Positions 40,501 through 48,771 of a DNA stretch of 64,000 nt are shown here, piece after piece. Both the position numbers and the translations under genes were made by a program. This DNA comes from Pisaster brevispinus (taxonomy: Eukaryota > Echinodermata > Asteroidea > Forcipulatida > Asteriidae), in NCBI GenBank assembly GCA_023634235.1, contig JAMKCF010000008.1, positions 18,505,000-18,568,999 on the forward strand, given 5' to 3'. Numbering within the stretch: the first letter of the stretch is position 1; each line of letters opens with the position of its first letter. A model generated the notes under the pieces. The model was not told the DNA's origin, did no database searches, and saw nothing but the letters and a program-made list of their open reading frames with translations.

Positions 40501-43171
40501 GGAGGACGGCTCTGCAGAGGTGCTGGCCACCTGCTCCATCTTGCCACTGATTTGTTGTAACTTTGTGCATATTTTTATACACCGTGGATTTTTAAATACT
40601 GTATGTTATTGTTTATGGCCTGCCATAGCTGCATTGAACTCAAGTTCTGATGGCCGAGACATCAGGGTGTGGGTTCGAATCCCGGTCATGACACTTGTGT
40701 CCTTGAGCAAGACACTTGACTATAATTGCTTCTCCTCACCCAGAGGTGAATGGGTAGCTGTGAGGGCAGAGACGGTTTTTGTGATTGATTTAGCTTGGTG
40801 CGCTACATACTTGGCAGCACAGGCTGTATACTACTCCCCAGGGAGCTGAGATGGTTTAGGGGATGAGATAAATGGCCCAGTGACCAGGGGTCGATTTCAC
40901 AAAGCGCTGCGATGCCTCGCAACGCAAGATACGAAGCGTTATTCATTGTATCTTGCGATGCGTTGTGAGAACAATTTCACCAAACTTACGATGCGTTGAA
41001 TGCGTCGTAAGTTCCTTGACAACGAGGACGAGCACGTCGCATCCTACGACGACCCTGGGTCGTCGTAGGATGCAATGCTTAATTTGATAAAGCGTAAATG
41101 CGTTTAAAATTCTGTTGATGCTGTTTGCAAATCACGAGGCCGCGAAAGCGCTTAAAAATAGAGGCTGTTTCATGACAGAACAAACCCTCTCGACAGTCTC
41201 ACCATGGAGCTGTGCTTTTTACAGCTTCATGGTGAGATTTTCCAGACAGGGAATTTTTGACATCGATGAGAGGGTACAGGGAGATATTGAACGTGTCACA
41301 AAGGTATGCCTCTTATTATAAAGTGTTAATTATAAATACATTATTTAAAAGTTTGTTGTATGTAATAAAACAAAAACACCAGATAACTTCTTACTAAATT
41401 AAAAGACCACTTGGGCGGGGAGGGCGGGAGGCACAAGCTCCCTTGCCTGTCCGATTTTCTACTGGACATTTGTTCGAATTAAGTTACGTTTCGATGCGCG
41501 TATTTTGTCTGCCACCTTGAATATGCTTTGTAAACGACTGTTTTATGAACGATTCATGCACAGCATAAAACAGTTGCACGATTGTACAGGTCATCCTCGT
41601 TATTTTTTTATTCAAAGTAAAAATGGACCCGATTGCGACGCGTTGCACTTACGACGTGATTGATGAAATGAAATGTGGAACTCGTCGCAGCTGCGCCGCA
41701 TCGTAGGTCTGCGACGCGTCGCAAACCCTGCGATGCTTCGTTACTTGCGACTAGTTTGGTGGAATCGGGCCCAGGAGTATTAATATTCGAGGCGCAATTA
41801 TCATTCTTCGGAATTTTCTCTTTATAAGAGTTTATGTTATTGTTATATACTTTTTAATTACTATTATATCTTTTTATAACCCACATGTTTTTCTTTTTGT
41901 AGTGTAGTGCCAGTGAAAAAGTATAATTTAAAAAAAAATCATCAATAAAAAAATATAAAAAATTTATAATAAATTAAATTAATGCTAAGCATGGTGGAGG
42001 TATGCGCTTTTAATACCAAGTACTATTTTGTGCAAATCGTTTTGACTTAATAGCTTTTTTCATTTCGTTAGCAAGTCAAGGGAAAGTACAACATGCATAC
42101 ATAAAGAAATTTGCATCATGTGTGACTGTCATGTCAAGTGTCAAATTTATTGTAATTTACGCTGTGTACTAGTGAGGCTTGAGGTGAAGTTCTATCATAA
42201 GACAGTGAGCAATGGTACCAGGTTTTTGCTAAAGATCGATGATGAAGTTGCCTGTGGAGTCCTTAAGACTTCATCATACGTTGATTGGTGTTGGGCAAAC
42301 ATGTGTTTCGTTTTGAAGTTTAAAATATGGTTTCCAGTTTGATTTCCCTATTGACATTTCCCTGGTCGTTTTCCAATGTTACAGGTTGGTCATGTTTACC
42401 TTCGCTGGCGACCGTTTCATGGTTCCAGATGACCCTCTTGGTCGAAATGGCCCCCGAATAAGTCAACTCTTGAGAAAGACCCCCAAGTCCAAGGAGACAT
42501 CTTCTAAGACCCACCGGGGCTCACAGATGGCCCCCGGCAAGCAGCCGCTCAAACCTGCTCTAGCACCTGCCAGGGCATTAGGTCACAGCAACTATCGACT
42601 TGTTCAAGGTTCGGGTGGCTACCAGCTTATGCCTCAATTAGCGATGGGGCAAAGGATTGTTCCAACTGTACCAGTCGCTCCCCCTCAATTAGCAATGGGG
42701 CAAAGGATTGTTCCAACTGTACCAGTCGCTCCCCCTCAATTAGCGATGGGGCAAGGGATTGTTCCCATTGTACCAGTCGGTCCCCCTCGATCACCGATGG
42801 GGCAAGGGATTGTTCCAATTGTACCAGTCGGTCCCACTCGATTAGCCCCAGTCGCTGCCCCTCATTGGGGGGCAGGATCAACAACAGCAGCAGCTCACTT
42901 GTTTCCGCAAGGTTCGTCTGTGGTGCGCCCTGTCAAAGAACCGCCTCAAAAAACGTTGACTACGAATCAAATGTCAGTCGATCCGTCACACTCCGAGGCT
43001 GCATCATTCGACCCCAGACTCTCACCATCCTTCAAGACGTTGCAAACTGTTTTCCCGGATAACGAGGCGGAAGTTTTAAAAGTTCTAACAAGTTTTAGGG
43101 ATGTGACAGAATTGAACTATCTGTCGCTGTTGGTTCTGGCCGAGATAAGAGATGGTGCAGCAAAGACTTAG
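29620..43171 (+). CDS. N4BP1: N4BP1/KHNYN-family NYN endoribonuclease (whole gene)
   Basis: Six coding exons, 29620-29838, 30730-30808, 31754-33800, 35047-35289, 39280-39387 and 42385-43171, join in phase to 1160 aa. Order: KH-like N-terminus (1 to about 155); acidic/Ser-rich linker; four helical repeats (251-576, an AB unit present twice); a SIM-like acidic patch (about 640-660); coiled coil (about 673-741); NYN/PIN nuclease domain (about 769-925) with DGSN (Asp775), the DDRF acidic pair (Asp861-862) and SNDNYRDL (Asp880); four 17-residue Pro/Val repeats (983-1050); CUE-like/CoCUN C-terminus (1108-1160). NYN proteins of this group cleave single-stranded RNA; vertebrate KHNYN cooperates with ZAP in antiviral RNA decay and N4BP1 restrains inflammatory signalling. 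The signature [22 protein letters not shown] and [11 protein letters not shown] is diagnostic of the N4BP1/KHNYN/NYNRIN group. It is probably the single pre-duplication homologue; the choice of symbol is for orientation. Confidence 0.95.
29985..30110 (+). repeat. SINE-D, copy 1
   Basis: AAACTGCCTCTAGCCAGGTG, GTCTGGCGGTGAGAACTATC and CATGGCAAATGTCA resemble GAACTGCCTCTAGCTACCGG, TGCTCTGATGGTAAGACATC at 52180-52290. The tRNA-like pattern (A box-like GGTGGTCTGGCGG; B box GGTGTGAATCCC) suggests a tRNA-derived SINE. Confidence 0.55.
30270..30404 (+). mobile_element. LINE 3' end (non-LTR retrotransposon reverse transcriptase C-terminus)
   Basis: 45 codons read [17 protein letters not shown], then [20 protein letters not shown] to a stop. 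The [22 protein letters not shown] pattern is the standard C-terminal end of CR1/L2-type RTs. Sixty-odd bases after the stop comes a (GATT)n array, the usual tail of such elements. 5'-truncated insertion. Confidence 0.9.
30470..30690 (+). repeat. GATT microsatellite and ATCGATC-rich tail
   Basis: About 13 copies of GATT (30470-30521), then 170 bp of variants built from ATCGATC, AATCTATC and GGTCGAT. Probably grew out of the LINE tail. Confidence 0.9.
30730..30808 (+). CDS. N4BP1: N4BP1-like coding exon 2
   Basis: Acceptor CCTTGCAG| before 30730, donor AAAT|GTAAGT after 30808, 79 nt. Encodes [20 protein letters not shown], the second half of the first KH-like unit, and leaves phase 1. Confidence 0.88.
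30825..31015 (+). repeat. SINE-C, copy in intron 2
   Basis: TTCTTCCCTGCCTGCCACCT, CTGATTCGAAATCCAGGGCC, AGAGCCTTGCA and TTTGGGGTTTTCC match the plus strand at 35640-35880 and the minus strand at 49440-49190. The B-box-like GATTCGAAATCC suggests tRNA origin. It starts about 17 bp after the exon 2 donor. Confidence 0.75.
31081..31305 (+). repeat. 118-bp tandem repeat, two units
   Basis: GCATTCACCACATGATGTCA..GCAGGCTGGCATAGTTTATC..CCACAGTGGATGATATT..GTAGGAGGGTTGACTGT is repeated at 31199. The same unit is amplified four times at 34222-34660 in intron 3. Confidence 0.9.
31547..31575. repeat. Poly-T tract
   Basis: 29 consecutive T within intron 2. Confidence 0.95.
31754..33800 (+). CDS. N4BP1: N4BP1-like coding exon 3 (repeat block, SIM-like patch, coiled coil, start of NYN)
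   Basis: Acceptor TTTCATCAG| before 31754, donor TATGTG|GTAGGT after 33800; 2047 nt in a single open frame, phase 1 in and 2 out. Residues 251-413 hold helical repeats A ([20 protein letters not shown]..) and B ([16 protein letters not shown]..), and 414-576 a near copy of both, offset by exactly 489 bp. The core F(T/S)KAEVE-(T)LE-VGNNW resembles the small UBA-like helical domain of ZC3H12/N4BP1 proteins. [14 protein letters not shown] (about 643-656) is a SUMO-interaction-like motif. A Gln/Glu/Lys coiled coil precedes [12 protein letters not shown], which opens the NYN domain. Minus-strand ORFs here are shadows. Confidence 0.95.
33827..34015. mobile_element. MITE-4, diverged copy
   Basis: GCCATCTTTACAGCCAACTT at the left and AAGAAAGATGGC at the right form imperfect inverted ends like those of 44449-44627. 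It starts 27 bp after the exon 3 donor. Confidence 0.6.
34222..34660 (+). repeat. About 115-bp tandem repeat, four units
   Basis: CATCACATGATATCATTTTG, CAGGCTGGCATAGTTTATC, GGCAGTGGACGATACTG and GGTCAGACAGTAGGAGGG recur with a period of about 110-120 bp. Same unit as 31081-31305. Confidence 0.92.
34733..34912. mobile_element. MITE-1 copy in intron 3
   Basis: CCCCATTTCAAAGAGCTGCT at the left and AGAGCAGCTCTGTGAAACTT at the right are the family's inverted ends; CAGGAAACCAGTCACAACTG and TTTTCTGCTTAGC are body words shared with 55708-55908. Confidence 0.8.
35047..35289 (+). CDS. N4BP1: N4BP1-like coding exon 4 (NYN domain core)
   Basis: Acceptor CTTACAG| before 35047, donor GACAG|GTAAAT after 35289; 243 nt, phase 2 both sides. 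Encodes [20 protein letters not shown], then [32 protein letters not shown] and CYDD, the central beta-alpha units of NYN with the second acidic site (Asp861-862). Confidence 0.95.
35640..35880 (+). repeat. SINE-C, copy with preserved tRNA-like head
   Basis: CGGGCTGGTGTAGTGGTATC (A box) and GACCTTGGTTCGAAATTTAA (B box) form the head; CAGTCCCTACCTGATTGCAT and CTAGGGGTTCTATGCTGAG form the body. Confidence 0.75.
36962..37243 (-). pseudogene. LINE reverse-transcriptase C-terminal fragment, frameshifted
   Basis: Reverse strand, first frame: [20 protein letters not shown] then [20 protein letters not shown]; a second frame then continues [20 protein letters not shown] and WRSFI. Together they match the usual Y-GHI-RM----I--G---G-R--G-P--RW-D-I---------A-DR--WR pattern at the end of RTE/CR1-type LINE proteins. 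The frame change near 37125 shows it is dead. Confidence 0.8.
37548..37680 (-). repeat. Dispersed repeat, family G copy 2
   Basis: Reverse complement of 200-350: CCACCTACTCCTGGGGCTGA, AACAGGGTTACCCCCTTTAC and AGCCTGGCTGGTAGAGCAGA. It abuts the SINE-A copy that follows. Confidence 0.7.
37685..37805 (-). repeat. SINE-A head, minus orientation
   Basis: Reverse complement: GTCATGGCCTAGCGGTTAAG, AGCACCGGATTCAAGCTCTG, TGTGGGTTCGAGTCCCGGTC and CCTTAAGCAAGACACTTAAC. Confidence 0.9.
39280..39387 (+). CDS. N4BP1: N4BP1-like coding exon 5 (NYN domain)
   Basis: Acceptor AATTTTCAG| before 39280, donor AATAG|GTAAAT after 39387; 108 nt. Encodes [20 protein letters not shown], including the conserved SND (Asp880), then [16 protein letters not shown]. 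Confidence 0.95.
40034..40133 (+). repeat. Dispersed repeat, pair with 28890-29001
   Basis: GCCGAAACGTCAGGCCACTA, TTTTTGCATTTATACCAT, AGGTCCTTTTGGTTGGCAAG and CAGTTTGCAACAG. Confidence 0.85.
40635..40830 (+). repeat. SINE-A, diverged copy
   Basis: TTGAACTCAAGTTCTGATGG, GTGTGGGTTCGAATCCCGGT, CTTGTGTCCTTGAGCAAGAC then a different 3' part (CACCCAGAGGTGAATGGGTA), suggesting a subfamily with another tail. Confidence 0.75.
40887..41773. mobile_element. Non-autonomous DNA transposon TE-7 with long hairpins
   Basis: Left end GGGGTCGATTTCACAAAGCG, right end (reversed) GGGCCCGATTCCACCAAACT. Subterminal parts are rich in CGACG/TCGCA words (CTGCGATGCCTCGCAACGCA against TGCGACGCGTCGCAAACCCT). A perfect 17-bp-stem hairpin lies at 41039-41073 and a second imperfect one at 41198-41238. 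No transposase domain recognised. Confidence 0.78.
42385..43171 (+). CDS. N4BP1: N4BP1-like coding exon 6 (NYN end, Pro/Val repeats, CUE-like C-terminus)
   Basis: Acceptor TGTTACAG| before 42385, stop TAG at 43169-43171. Encodes [20 protein letters not shown] (end of NYN), a basic Lys/Pro/Ser linker, four 17-residue repeats ([17 protein letters not shown] type, residues 983-1050), and a C-terminal helical module with [16 protein letters not shown] and LNYLSLLVL that fits the CUE-like/CoCUN domain of N4BP1 and KHNYN. Confidence 0.95.
42635..42838 (+). repeat. 51-bp coding minisatellite, four units
   Basis: CAATTAGCGATGGGGCAA..GTACCAGTCGCTCCCCCT repeated four times in frame within exon 6; units 1 and 2 differ by a single base, units 3 and 4 are more diverged. 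Confidence 0.95.
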
Positions 43172-43218
43172 CTTCATTGGGGTGCATGATCATGACGACA
43201 CAGCCCCTTTAACTCCTG

Positions 43219-43327
43219 CAAAACAGTAGTAGATTATTCAGTTAGCAAAACAATAGTAGATTATTCAGTTAGCAAAACAGTAGTAGATTATTCAGTTAGC
43301 AAAACAGTAGTAGATTATTCAGTTAGC
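43219..43327 (+). repeat. 27-bp tandem repeat, four units
   Basis: GCAAAACAGTAGTAGATT plus ATTCAGTTA repeated four times with one A/G difference in unit 2. Lies 48 bp after the stop codon. Confidence 0.97.
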
Positions 43328-43532
43328 AACATTTTTTGCTAATCAGCTAAATCAAATTTTCTTGTAAAAAGTTGTGATAAAAAAAATTATAATAGGTTTC
43401 CACTGGACAGTTCTCCTCATAGTGGTTACTTAGCCCAGAAATTAGAAAATTTATTTTTACACCTTTACATACCTTTTTGAATTGTTTTTGAAAAGTACTA
43501 ACACATATTGAAATAATTATTTGCAATAATTT

Positions 43533-43660
43533 TTTTGTTTTGGGGGGGGGGTTTTGGGGTTGGTTTTTGTTTTGTTTTGTTTTTTGGTTTTTTTTTGGGG
43601 GGGGGGTGTTTCTTCACCTTCTTCTTCTTCTTTTTCTCCCCCCCCCCCCCCACCCCTTTA
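43533..43660 (+). repeat. Low-complexity G/T and C/T tracts
   Basis: Runs of 10 G, then TTTTGGGGTTGG, T-rich, a second run of 10 G, a CTT microsatellite and a run of 14 C. The ORFs through it are artefacts. Confidence 0.95.
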
Positions 43661-43999
43661 AGGCTTATTTTAAGAGATTCTAGTGCCAACACAACTTTTA
43701 GTTGCAATTTTTTCATTTTCACAATTTTTCAGACTTTATTTGAATTCAGACTTTTTTATGTCTACCTGGTGAAAAAACGGCTGGGTTTTTGGTGATTTCT
43801 TATATATATATATATTTTTTTTTGGGGGGGTGATTTTCTTTTGTTTGTTCTTTGCTTGTTTTTGTTTTTGTTTTGGGGGTTTTTCAGACAAAAAGAAATC
43901 ATGCTCTTTTACTTCTCTAAAGCCCTGGATACTGTTTTCTAAAACTTCTTTTCCGAATTTATAACCTCTGGGGGTTACCAAAAGGTGCAGGAGACCATG

Positions 44000-44148
44000 T
44001 GCACAAAGCGCCATCTTAAAAATATACCGCAATGCATCTTGGGCAACCGAGTACAGTTAACAAATAAACCAAGCTGCCAAGATGGACGCCATGCTGTAGT
44101 TTACATGTAATGTATTGCTTCAAAGTCAGCGTGCCATGACGGTTGCCG
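44000..44148 (+). repeat. Dispersed repeat (family 3), copy 3
   Basis: AAAGCGCCATCTTAAAAAT, GCAATGCATCTTGGGCAA, AAGCTGCCAAGATGGACGCC and AGCGTGCCATGACGG in family order. Confidence 0.82.
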
Positions 44149-44448
44149 GTGTTGATTGGACTCGGGGTTTCAACCAGATTCCATGGTGATCGTGCACATT
44201 GGGACATGCGTAAGGGCTTTTACCATCATTTCCTATTTCCTCCTAAAATTTGAATCCTATAATTTCAGACCTTTATTTGTCAACAGTGACTCTTACCCCT
44301 GTCTGAAAGCAACTGATCCATGCTTTGGTTGGGTTTTGTGGTTCCAGGCAGACATTCAGGCAAAACAAATGATTTTGTCTCCCTGTAAAGAGGGCAGACA
44401 AATTGCCATGCTGGATGTAATATTTACAATAGATAGTTCCCAATGGAC

Positions 44449-44627
44449 GCCATCTTTACGGGCAAATTGCATTTTGGCTTGCAGGCGCGTCAAGCGCTCA
44501 AATTATTAACGCAGCCGCGCTGTTTACTAACCAATCGTGCAATGAGTTTTGTGAAATGTGCACATACTGCACGCCGTTCTTACGCGAAACGCATGACTGT
44601 GTGTTCCAAATTGCCCGTAAAGATGGC
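44449..44627. mobile_element. MITE-4, intact copy
   Basis: GCCATCTTTACGGGCAAATT at the left and AATTGCCCGTAAAGATGGC at the right give inverted ends of about 20 bp with a 179-bp total length. Confidence 0.88.
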
Positions 44628-44682
44628 CGATTTACGGCATATTGCAACCTATCTATACAAAATAGGAAGCCCACCAACATAA

Positions 44683-44780
44683 GGGCTAGTTAGCTCAGTT
44701 TGTAGAGCCCCTGCACATTAATCCAGAGATCCCAGGTTCAAGTCCTACTCTGGTCAATTTTTCTTTGCTCAATTATTTTA
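44683..44780 (+). repeat. SINE-B, tRNA-derived
   Basis: Head GGGCTAGTTAGCTCAGTTTG (A box), CAGGTTCAAGTCCTACTCTG (B box), then GGTCAATTTTTCTTTGCTCA, a tail shared with the copies at 57310-57420 and, reversed, 57200-57105 and 49520-49430. Looks like a tRNA gene but the acceptor stem does not pair, so it is called a SINE. Confidence 0.8.
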
Positions 44781-46745
44781 GAATTTACCTAGCCAGTCTC
44801 CCTTGTGTCTTATTACTTGATACACCCTGTTAATATAAAATACTTTCTCTTCTGTTTTGAAAGCAGCTGACCACAGTGTTTGGTAGTCATTGCAATTTCA
44901 TGCAGGATCTTTTTTTTCTCTCTCCCCCCCCATCTCTCCCTCTTCCCCTCCCCCCCTCTCTCTCTCTCTCATTTATTGTCTTCTTTTTTTTAAGTTCTTC
45001 TTTTTTCCTTTGCCTGCCTGTAATTCTTTAAGATAGCAGTATTTTGCTATGCTGTTTAATAATTGATACACTTTTATGATCATAAGCTTTATACTTGGTA
45101 GTAACCGGGTTTTGAATGGGTTTTTTACCAAAGTATATAGCCATGTATTCGTTTGTAACATTTTGAGTACTATTAATGTTATGGGTTTAAATTTTGAATG
45201 TTGTAAATTTCATTGAAAGTAGGTCCCCCTACCCCCTACCAGCACTTTCTTCTCCTTGGCTCAAAATCCTGGATAGCATTTCAAAATCAGGCACTTCTCA
45301 GGAAATAATAAAGTGTCATTCAAAGTGAAGACAACCAAAACATCAGCCTTGATATCAACGTGATGTGATGTCTTGAACATTCTGTTTGTTGAGAAATACT
45401 TACCTGGTAGGCCCTAATTAGGAGTAATTTGAAAGCTCTCACTCCCATCTATTTGATGAGCAAATAAACCCAGTTTTGAGTTTTGGCAGGAAGTGCCTGG
45501 TTTTGATGTGGAGCATCCGTCTCTCACAATTTTGTTTCCCCCACAAAAAGGCAATCACCTACCGAAAATCTTCTAGAGGTTGGTCTTGTGAAATTTTTCT
45601 TTCAAAGTAAATGATTGGTTTGAAATGTGACAACAATAGTTTATATAAGATCTCTTTCAATTCCAATTGAGTTTGCCTTTCTGGAAAAACCCCTAAGTTT
45701 TACAAAATTTTCAAAAAATGAAATTTTGGTGTTTATAAAATTTTGCATTTTTCCTTATCTTATCTTATCCAGAGAAAATATTTCTGTTTATTCATCTCAA
45801 ATTGGTCCCTGGGGTCAACCTTTGACCTTTTCATGGTTGTTGCGCATTAAGTGCTGAGAATTCATGACTTTTGTTAAAGAGAATCTCAAACATGGGTCCT
45901 ATGTCATGACTAAACTTGACTGTGAAAATTCAACACTTACAGTCTAAGCAGAAGTATCTGCACTTCATGTTGGCGAATTAAAGTCACAGGTAAACAAGGA
46001 ATTTTCGCTTCAAGCATTAAAACAAGCAGTGCCAAAAAACAGCGCTTTGCCCTGTGAGCAGGATTCCGCGGTAAGCAGGGCCATGAAATTGTTCAAGCCA
46101 CGTTTGTTCAAGCCACGAGATTTTCAATTCCGTTTGTCCATTTGTTTTTTTCTTGCATTTGAATTCTATAGATTACAGTTTCTTCAATCCTAAAATCCTA
46201 AATCCAGTACTATAAAAAATTTGAAAATTAAAATAAAGCAATCACAAAGATGAGTTTGATTATTTCTGATTTATTTTTCAACTTGTTACATTTTTCAAAT
46301 GTTGATAAAGCACCTATTAAGCTTTAGTACTCATTAATGGCTGGAGGAATGTCAGAAACAACTCTTTAAGTTTAGTTTATTATTTACAAACAAATTAGCC
46401 ATCTATGAATATTTATATAGAGGATTTATAGTTAAAGATAAATAAAAGGTTTTTTGGAAAAAATCGTTTTTAGAATGCATTCGATCTGGAATCTACCTCA
46501 GTAAGAGTTCTGTCTAAATTGAAAATTACTGTTGAAAACCTGTTTGAAATCCACCAATGCTTACTTCAATTGTGGCAATCAATAGTGTGCCGCTATGAAC
46601 GTGCCAAAAATTGGTGACAAGCGTGAAACGTTTTTTTGTTGTTTTCGCCAAAATGAGACCATTAGATTTTATGACATTTTCACTGGTTGGTTGTCTGGCA
46701 TATAGAAAACTAAATGGATATGCCCGTATGGCAAAACAAACCAGG

Positions 46746-46938
46746 GCAGCTCAATTTCATTGAGCTGCTTAAGCACAAAAAGTAGCTCAGCACAACAAAA
46801 TTATGCTTACCAGAATAAGGCAACAAGCCAAACTACCATGTCACATGTACAATTTTCGACTGGTATCCTGCTCATTTCTGCTTAGCAGACAATTGTTAAG
46901 CAATACTTTCTGCTTAAGCAGCTCGATGAAATTGGGCC
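46746..46938. mobile_element. MITE-1 copy
   Basis: CAGCTCAATTTCATTGAGCT, GCTTAAGCACAAAAAGTAGC, CTACCATGTCACATGTACAA and TTAAGCAGCTCGATGAAATT follow the order of 55708-55908 closely. Confidence 0.9.
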
Positions 46939-47060
46939 CTGGGCCAAATTTCATGGCACTGCTTAGAGAGACTGCGTTTATGGCCCAAAGAAATACACAC
47001 TTTAGAGGGTGCCAAAAGCACAGAATTTGGGCGAACAGCGCCACCAAATTGAGCCCTGCC
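46939..47060. mobile_element. MITE-1b copy, adjacent to the preceding MITE-1
   Basis: GGGCCAAATTTCATGGCACT, CTTTAGAGGGTGCC and CACCAAATTGAGCCCTGCCC; related to 52465-52585 (GGGCCCATTTTCATGGCACT, TACAGAGTGCC, ATAAAACTTGGCCCTGGG). Same kind of ends as MITE-1, different body. Confidence 0.75.
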
Positions 47061-48204
47061 CTGCACTGCGCAAATCAAAGCATATAGGCACAGTAATGAA
47101 CACACAACATTCTCCAGGCTCTGTTTCTATGGTGAGGAATGTGGTCAAATCTTAAATCCAGCTGCAAAAAAAAGCAATGGCTCATATTTTGTTCACTTTG
47201 TGTACATTTTGTTTTAACCCTTTGTTCACTTCAAAGAATGAATGGAATTCTAGTTTGTAAGAATTAAGAGTAACAAAAGCACAAAGACACTTCACTGGCA
47301 AACTTGAACGTTTCACCCTTTGTCCTGTGGGTGGAGCCCCTTCTCTCTGGTATGCCAGTGGAATTCGGTTTCAAATTTAGAGGGATTTCCATGAATGTAC
47401 AGATTTGAACATTGAACAAAGTCCTCATTTAAATTTGTGCAAGAAGGGTTACAGTGTGTTGGTGTGCAGAAATGTTGGTTGTTTCAACCAGTCAGCCACA
47501 TACTAGGTCTGATGAAGACATGCACTGCAGTGGAACAGCACACAGTTCTCACAACAATTGTAAGTTTTTGTTTCTCCGTCTTGCTACTAATAACCCATGT
47601 TAAGGCCTTGTCACACAGAGCAGTTTATACTTGCAACTTGGGAGCAACCAACTGCACTACATGCAAAAAAGAAACACTTAGGTAGCAAAAAAAAAAAAAT
47701 TCTGAGACTGTCTTTTAATACTGTCCCCCAAAAAAACGAAATGTGAAAAGGTTTTTTCTTGCCTGGAACTGTTTGCCTTTAAGTTGTCATGTGACATGTG
47801 ACCCTTGGAGACATTTTGTTCATTTGTGAATCCAACCCCTGACCTCTATGATTTTACATTCTTTAATCCTAGCTTCAGTGCTCATGCCTGTCATCAGGAA
47901 TTATTTCCTACAAGCTCTGATTTTAAAATTCTGATATGGATCCCTCTGCAGTGTCATATTATCTAGTTTTGCATCTAGAGTTTTAAATCTATTTTGTGAA
48001 AATGTATATTTTAATTGATCTTTTGTGACTGTCATTATTGTTTTGATAGTGTGGCAAATAAATTGATATAAGTCAATGTTGAACATTGAGCCAGGCATAT
48101 ACTGCTGCATGATTTGGGCTCAAACTCATTGGCAATCATTTGTTCAGTACCGTCTTTTAGAGGGGCAGGTAGCGGAATTGTCTGGGGGAAGTGTTCCTTT
48201 GACG

Positions 48205-48379
48205 ATAGACCTTATGCACATGACGTCATTTCAGTAGGGCGCCCTCGCCTAGAGGTCAAAAGGAAGTTGTTCATTGGCCAATCCTGTGCGCCACGCGCAC
48301 AAATCTGTGCGTTTCGATTGTTTCGTCACCGTTTTACCTCTAAGATGGCGGTTGAATGAGGTCAATGCATAAGGTCTAT
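48205..48379 (+). mobile_element. MITE-2, intact copy 1
   Basis: ATAGACCTTATGCACATGAC at the left, ATGCATAAGGTCTAT at the right. Body: AGTAGGGCGCCCTCGCCTAG, GTTCATTGGCCAATCCTGTG, CGATTGTTTCGTCACCGTTT and ACCTCTAAGATGGCGG. 175 bp. Confidence 0.93.
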
Positions 48380-48771
48380 AGACAATGGCACACAGACGGA
48401 GTAAATGTATGTTAAAAGATATTTGGCTGTCAGGCCATGATAGCAGAGTTGAATTTTGAAGAAAAAAAATAGGCAGAATAACAATTTCCAAAATGTCTGC
48501 CATTGTTAATACTACCTATATTTTTTGTCAAAATTCCAATCTGCCCTTGTAGCCAAGTATCTTTCTCATGACTAACTCTTCAACAATCCCATCACCTACC
48601 AGCCGTAACATTTATGTAGCACACTCATCGAATGACTAGCACACTGTATATAATAATTATCATTTTACTATTAATATTTTATTAGTATAACTTTCTGGTA
48701 TTGAAACCAGACGAGAGACTCTTAAAAATGACTTTAACACTATGACCTGTAGTCCTAATGAAGACACTATG

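Larger units (their letters stand above)
39388..42384 (+). other. N4BP1-like intron 5
   Basis: Contains the repeat 40034-40133, SINE-A (40635-40830) and the transposon 40887-41773. The 131-codon ORF at 39394-39789 has no similarity I recognise and no splice signals. Confidence 0.85.
43172..48204 (+). other. 3'UTR and intergenic region after the N4BP1-like gene
   Basis: The proximal part is presumably 3'UTR with a 27-bp tandem repeat (43219-43327) and a G/T/C homopolymer region (43533-43660). Further on lie family-3 repeat 44000-44148, MITE-4 44449-44627, SINE-B 44683-44780 and MITE-1 copies at 46746-47060. I cannot place the poly(A) site. 44781-46745 and 47061-48204 hold nothing recognised. 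Confidence 0.5.

Noticed and set aside
44683..44757. Functional tRNA gene
   Set aside because: A and B boxes are present but the acceptor stem does not pair and the flank is shared with other SINE-B copies.
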